Shown: positions 5,092 to 8,096 of the stretch, one piece after another
Layout: every line of letters begins with the position of its first letter
Numbering within the stretch: the stretch's first letter is position 1
Assembly (NCBI GenBank): GCA_937988705.1
Contig: CALKIA010000121.1
Coordinates: 1 to 8,096 of the forward strand
Length of the DNA stretch: 8,096 nt
Direction: 5' to 3'
From: an uncultured Chloroflexota bacterium
GTDB taxonomy: Bacteria > Chloroflexota > Anaerolineae > Aggregatilineales > Phototrophicaceae
Program-made: the position numbers and the translations under genes
Notes under the pieces: model-generated
Told to the model about the DNA's origin: nothing
Databases searched by the model: none
What the model saw: the letters and a program-made list of their open reading frames with translations, nothing else

Positions 5092-7326
5092 TTAGCGCTT
5101 CTTGCCATCGAACAACACTTGTTCTTCATTCCGCAGTCCATAAACCGCAATCACCATCAAACTAAGGCCGAATACCGTGATACACATGCGGTTGAGCCAA
5201 TAGCTTGTCGAGCTCAAATCATCCGGCTGCAAGTAGGGATGAATACCCCAGAGAAACGGCTGGATGTAATTCAATGGGGGAAATAACGGTAGTGCGCCCG
5301 GCAAGAATACATCGCCGAAACCAACAAAGATAAACCAGAGAACGCCGATCATGACCAGACCGAATGCCGCTACCCGTGACCGCAGTGTGATGAAAAAAGC
5401 GAGCCCGCTGAAGAATATTGAGGGTGGCAGCCATCGGGCAATCATGACCGCTAAGTCTTGCCCCGGAACAATAAAGGCGCTGACGAGCATCAGACCTACG
5501 GCCACCAGCCCTTGAGTGACCAATACGCCGCCCCAGCGCTCCGCGACCAGCCACCCCAGCCCACGCGGACACGCCGCCAGTACTTCAAGCGCTGGTTCAT
5601 CACTCGGAGAAAGCAGCAGCGCCGCCTGAAGTCCGATAGCCACTGGGACGACCAAACCCACGACGCGTTGGGCATCGAACTCAAACCACAGATTGCTGAT
5701 TTCGCCCACACTGAATAGTCCAAGAATCACCAAGAGGCTTCCCAGCGCCCAGTAACAGTATGTCTGCTTAATCAGCGTGCTATAGCCGAAATACCTTGGT
5801 TGCCGGGCAAAGGCGATTAGCGCGAGACCGCTACCCCACAAGCTGATAGCGCCGAACAGCCCGGTCATTCCAGCGACGACCGGGCGAGTGACCCACTCAG
5901 ACAGATCGAACACAACAGCTGGTAGTGCACATAAGCCATCGAGTGACCGGGTTGGATCGTCAAAGTAGGCGGCCGCAAGCTGGATACCGCATTGGCTGAA
6001 GGTAACAGCGTGACCAATATTGGCGAGTTCAATAACTTGGCTGTCTCTTAAGGTTTCGCTCGCGAGCGCCGCCCATCTGGGCGGCGTAACCGGGTCAAAC
6101 TGTCCACCGAGCAGCAGTGTCGGTACAGTGCTAACTGCCGGAATATCTTGGCCCGGAGTGGAAAAGTCGACACCCCACGCCGCGCACAACGCTGCGCCAC
6201 CCGATCCGAATAACCCATAATTAGGGCTCAAGGCGGGATCGTACTGGGCTTCGATGACATTGACCCGTTCTGGCGAAGTGCGCGAACCTTGATCGGCACA
6301 CATGACGGCGAGCGTCATCCCTACACCCTGCCCCCCGACAATTACTGGCATTGCTTCGATCCACTCTGCCAGTGGAGCGTAATTTCCTGCTTCAATTTCG
6401 CTTAATGCCGCGGGTAGCCTGCTGATTGACTCGCGTCCGTACAGTGACATCAGCACAAATTGGCTGAGAACTTGTCCAGTGATTTGGTGCTGAGTCTGTC
6501 TGTTTGTATCTTCAAATATGACGGGTGCAGCTTCTAGATTTGCATAGAGGCGATAGTAGCGATTCTGAAGATTAGGGTACGCGAGGCGGCATTCGAAATC
6601 AGCCTGACACATTGTTTCGACCTCCCCCAGCGCTCGTTCGAACCCAATCGGGATCTGTTCGTACACGTTGATCTGCAAGGGAGTGACAGAATCAAGTACT
6701 GCACTTCGTATTTGTTCTGGGTGTTCTGCAAGGACTGTCAGACCAAGCCGTGTGCCATACGACACACCGAGGAGATTCGCTCGACTATAGCCTAAGGCTG
6801 AGATTAGGAATGCGACATCATCGGCACTTTGTTGTGTGTTAAAAAGTGTCACATCATCAATCTCTTCACTTAACTGATGACTACACGCAAACACACTCTC
6901 TGCTGCTTCAGCGAACGCCGTGCTGTCTGCGAACAAAGCGCTGGTGATCTGGGGGCAGTTCAGCGTGGGTTGCGACATGCCGGCGCCACGCTGGTCGAAA
7001 ATGATGAGATCGCGTGCCTTCAGCAGTTCCGCATACCTAATGGCTGTCAGAGGCGCACGCATCACACCGTTATCACCGGGGCCGCCAGCGAGAAACAACA
7101 CCGGATCAGGCCGTGGCGCGGGGCTGCGAATGATCGCTACAGCTATTCTCATCGTCCCACGCTCCAGATGTGCGTGGTCGGCGGGCACGGTGACATAACC
7201 ACATTCGATCAGGTAGCCCGATGCATTACCAAACGGGCATTCAATCGGCTCAAATCCATGTTCTGGTTGCATGGGAGTTTCTATCTGCAGGATTAGCGCC
7301 AGCAGCAGCCTGAGCAGCAGCAGCAT
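5092..7326 (-). CDS. Fusion of a secreted TAP-like alpha/beta hydrolase and an ABC-2-like membrane module
   Basis: This 744-residue protein has two parts. A hydrophobic N-terminus (1-14) leads into a TAP/S33-type hydrolase: oxyanion-hole motif AGGPG (80-84), DQRGAGMS (111-118), nucleophile Ser189 in GVSYGT, Asp411 in GGQFDP, His439 in NIGHA. MCADQ and CAAW fit the family of tripeptidyl aminopeptidase and proline iminopeptidase relatives, so peptide or ester cleavage is likely. Ten cysteines in residues 30-466 suggest an oxidised, extracytoplasmic domain. From about 483 there are seven predicted helices (483-507, 525-544, 554-573, 599-621, 633-648, 652-672, 712-731). After the third comes SDEPALEVLAACP (575-587), like the ATPase-contacting loop of ABC-2 permeases. 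The frame is continuous, with no sign of a frameshift. A GTG at 7332 is an alternative start, but GAGG at 7335-7338 is spaced better for the ATG at 7326. The substrate is unknown. Confidence 0.9.
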   Translation of the reverse strand: MLLLLRLLLALILQIETPMQPEHGFEPIECPFGNASGYLIECGYVTVPADHAHLERGTMRIAVAIIRSPAPRPDPVLFLAGGPGDNGVMRAPLTAIRYAELLKARDLIIFDQRGAGMSQPTLNCPQITSALFADSTAFAEAAESVFACSHQLSEEIDDVTLFNTQQSADDVAFLISALGYSRANLLGVSYGTRLGLTVLAEHPEQIRSAVLDSVTPLQINVYEQIPIGFERALGEVETMCQADFECRLAYPNLQNRYYRLYANLEAAPVIFEDTNRQTQHQITGQVLSQFVLMSLYGRESISRLPAALSEIEAGNYAPLAEWIEAMPVIVGGQGVGMTLAVMCADQGSRTSPERVNVIEAQYDPALSPNYGLFGSGGAALCAAWGVDFSTPGQDIPAVSTVPTLLLGGQFDPVTPPRWAALASETLRDSQVIELANIGHAVTFSQCGIQLAAAYFDDPTRSLDGLCALPAVVFDLSEWVTRPVVAGMTGLFGAISLWGSGLALIAFARQPRYFGYSTLIKQTYCYWALGSLLVILGLFSVGEISNLWFEFDAQRVVGLVVPVAIGLQAALLLSPSDEPALEVLAACPRGLGWLVAERWGGVLVTQGLVAVGLMLVSAFIVPGQDLAVMIARWLPPSIFFSGLAFFITLRSRVAAFGLVMIGVLWFIFVGFGDVFLPGALPLFPPLNYIQPFLWGIHPYLQPDDLSSTSYWLNRMCITVFGLSLMVIAVYGLRNEEQVLFDGKKR

Positions 7327-7328
7327 AG

Positions 7329-8096
7329 TCACAACCTCGCCCAGTGTGTCCGCTCAGCTTGAAAGATCAGCGCGCCAAACAGCAGCATAGCCGCTGAGAG
7401 CAGCAGCATTGGGCGCATCTCAGGGGCGCTGAGTCCGGGCAGCGAAGCCAACCACAACCAGAAATGCCCGCCGCTGCGTGTGCGCAGGAGCAGATGTGCT
7501 GCCCACAGTGTCAAACTGAACAGCAAAGCGGCGAATGTGTCCAGCAAAACCACACTCAGAAAGAACGCCAGACACGAGAGGAACGCCATGGGCGCCAACC
7601 ACGCTTCGATCAACGGAATGAGCGACACATTGGGCAGAATGATGGCGAGAACCACGCTGCCAGCCAGCGCCAGCCCAAGGTCGAACACGAACAAGAGCAT
7701 GAGTCTTGCGAGCAGCAGCAGCGCCGCAGGCGTCGGCGTGCTGTTTTCCAGTTCCTCTATCGAGGCATCCACCTCGTTGTACAAGAACGCCACGCCGCCT
7801 GCGGCGACGAACGGCGCGATCATGGCGAAGAGCAGCGAATCGGCTTGCGTGAGAGTTAGTCCGAGTCCTAACATCATCAACATGAACGATGCGAGCCAGA
7901 GCTCCCGCTGGATAATGCGGAACTGACTCAGCAGCAGAGCTTGCTGAACATGCCAACGTCGGTGTCGCTGAGGCAGTTCTCGCTTCAGGCGCTCGACTAA
8001 GGCTTGTGTGGCCAGCCGCGACGGCGGCTCAACCGGTCGTGTAATTTTCCCGATTAGCGGCAGGAGTGCTCGCGCCTCAGCAACACTTCCCAGATC
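7329..8096 (-). CDS. ABC-2-like integral membrane protein, 5' end outside window
   Basis: The frame is open from the stop TGA at 7329-7331 to the window edge, giving 255 visible residues. An ATG at 7883 falls inside the first predicted helix and is unlikely to be the start. No ATG, GTG or TTG occurs in frame between it and 8096, so the true start lies beyond the window. A basic, probably cytoplasmic N-terminal part (1-65, with RLKRELPQRHRRWH) precedes about six helices near 67-84, 88-106, 131-154, 166-185, 187-204 and 229-246. The loop VDASIEELENSTPTP (109-123) follows helix 2, where ABC-2 permeases contact their ATPase. LAPMAFLSCLAFF (167-179) resembles LPPSIFFSGLAFF in the neighbouring fusion protein, so the two membrane modules are probably paralogues. 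It appears to be another permease-like subunit of the same system. No enzyme motif is visible, and the exact family is unrecognised. Confidence 0.75.
   Translation of the reverse strand, partial: DLGSVAEARALLPLIGKITRPVEPPSRLATQALVERLKRELPQRHRRWHVQQALLLSQFRIIQRELWLASFMLMMLGLGLTLTQADSLLFAMIAPFVAAGGVAFLYNEVDASIEELENSTPTPAALLLLARLMLLFVFDLGLALAGSVVLAIILPNVSLIPLIEAWLAPMAFLSCLAFFLSVVLLDTFAALLFSLTLWAAHLLLRTRSGGHFWLWLASLPGLSAPEMRPMLLLSAAMLLFGALIFQAERTHWARL
7335..7338 (-). promoter_or_regulatory. Ribosome binding site that selects the ATG at 7326
   Basis: The minus strand reads GAGG, 8 nt before the ATG at 7326 but only 2 nt before the GTG at 7332. The spacing favours the ATG, so the fusion protein probably begins MLLLLR. 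The preceding gene then stops 2 nt before this start. Confidence 0.6.

Noticed and set aside
7330..7332. GTG at 7332 as the start of the hydrolase-permease gene, forming a 4-bp GTGA overlap with the preceding stop
   Set aside because: It is possible, but the GAGG site is only 2 nt away from it and an ideal 8 nt from the ATG at 7326. The two options differ by only two residues.
7300..7410. CAG/CTG runs as a microsatellite or structured repeat element
   Set aside because: They encode leucine-rich hydrophobic segments in two overlapping or adjacent genes and have no regular long array.
7329..7883. The ATG at 7883 as the start of a 184-residue protein
   Set aside because: It falls inside the first transmembrane helix, and the same frame continues without a stop to the window edge with sensible protein sequence.
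7420..7956. A 178-codon minus-strand frame overlapping the membrane-protein gene at 7329-8096
   Set aside because: It is Arg/His-rich and non-hydrophobic in a region where the other frame gives a coherent six-helix membrane protein related to its neighbour.

Overview
The window carries parts of two gene clusters, all transcribed leftward (minus strand) and tightly packed. No stretch longer than 300 bases lacks a gene; the largest gap is 107 bp (3291-3397). I see no tRNA, rRNA, CRISPR array, transposase or attachment site. GC content is moderate (mid-50s percent by eye). The donor looks like a free-living heterotrophic bacterium. A Chloroflexota (Anaerolineae-like) origin is my tentative guess, from the leader-peptide style of the binding protein and the secreted TAP-like hydrolase. 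That is an impression, not a proof.

Cluster A (about 3398 to beyond 8096) reads from right to left. It starts with a 5'-truncated six-helix membrane protein (7329-8096), then a large protein joining a secreted TAP/S33-type alpha/beta hydrolase to a seven-helix membrane module (5092-7326), then an ordinary six-helix ABC-2-type permease (4278-5069) and an ABC-2-type ATPase (3398-4252). Gaps of 2, 22 and 25 bp with good ribosome binding sites indicate one transcript. The likely product is an export-type ABC transporter with a hydrolase or peptidase built into one membrane subunit and displayed outside the membrane. The substrate is unknown. This is the most unusual part of the window.

Cluster B (1-3366) starts at a strong sigma70-type promoter with an extended -10 (3339-3366). 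It encodes a YdcS-like periplasmic binding protein (2109-3290), a PatD-like gamma-aminobutyraldehyde dehydrogenase (581-2023) and a YdcT/PotA-like transporter ATPase (1-588, cut by the window edge). It resembles the Escherichia coli ydcSTUV-patD operon, but the dehydrogenase is second instead of last. Permease genes (YdcU/YdcV-like) are expected just past position 1. Together the products would import putrescine or a related polyamine and oxidise the aldehyde formed after transamination to GABA. A perfect 26-bp palindrome between the binding-protein and dehydrogenase genes probably sets their relative expression.

The main open question is what the hydrolase-permease system exports or processes. 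Its three permease-like modules served by one visible ATPase, and the extra transmembrane helix that makes an outside hydrolase domain topologically possible, are worth following up.
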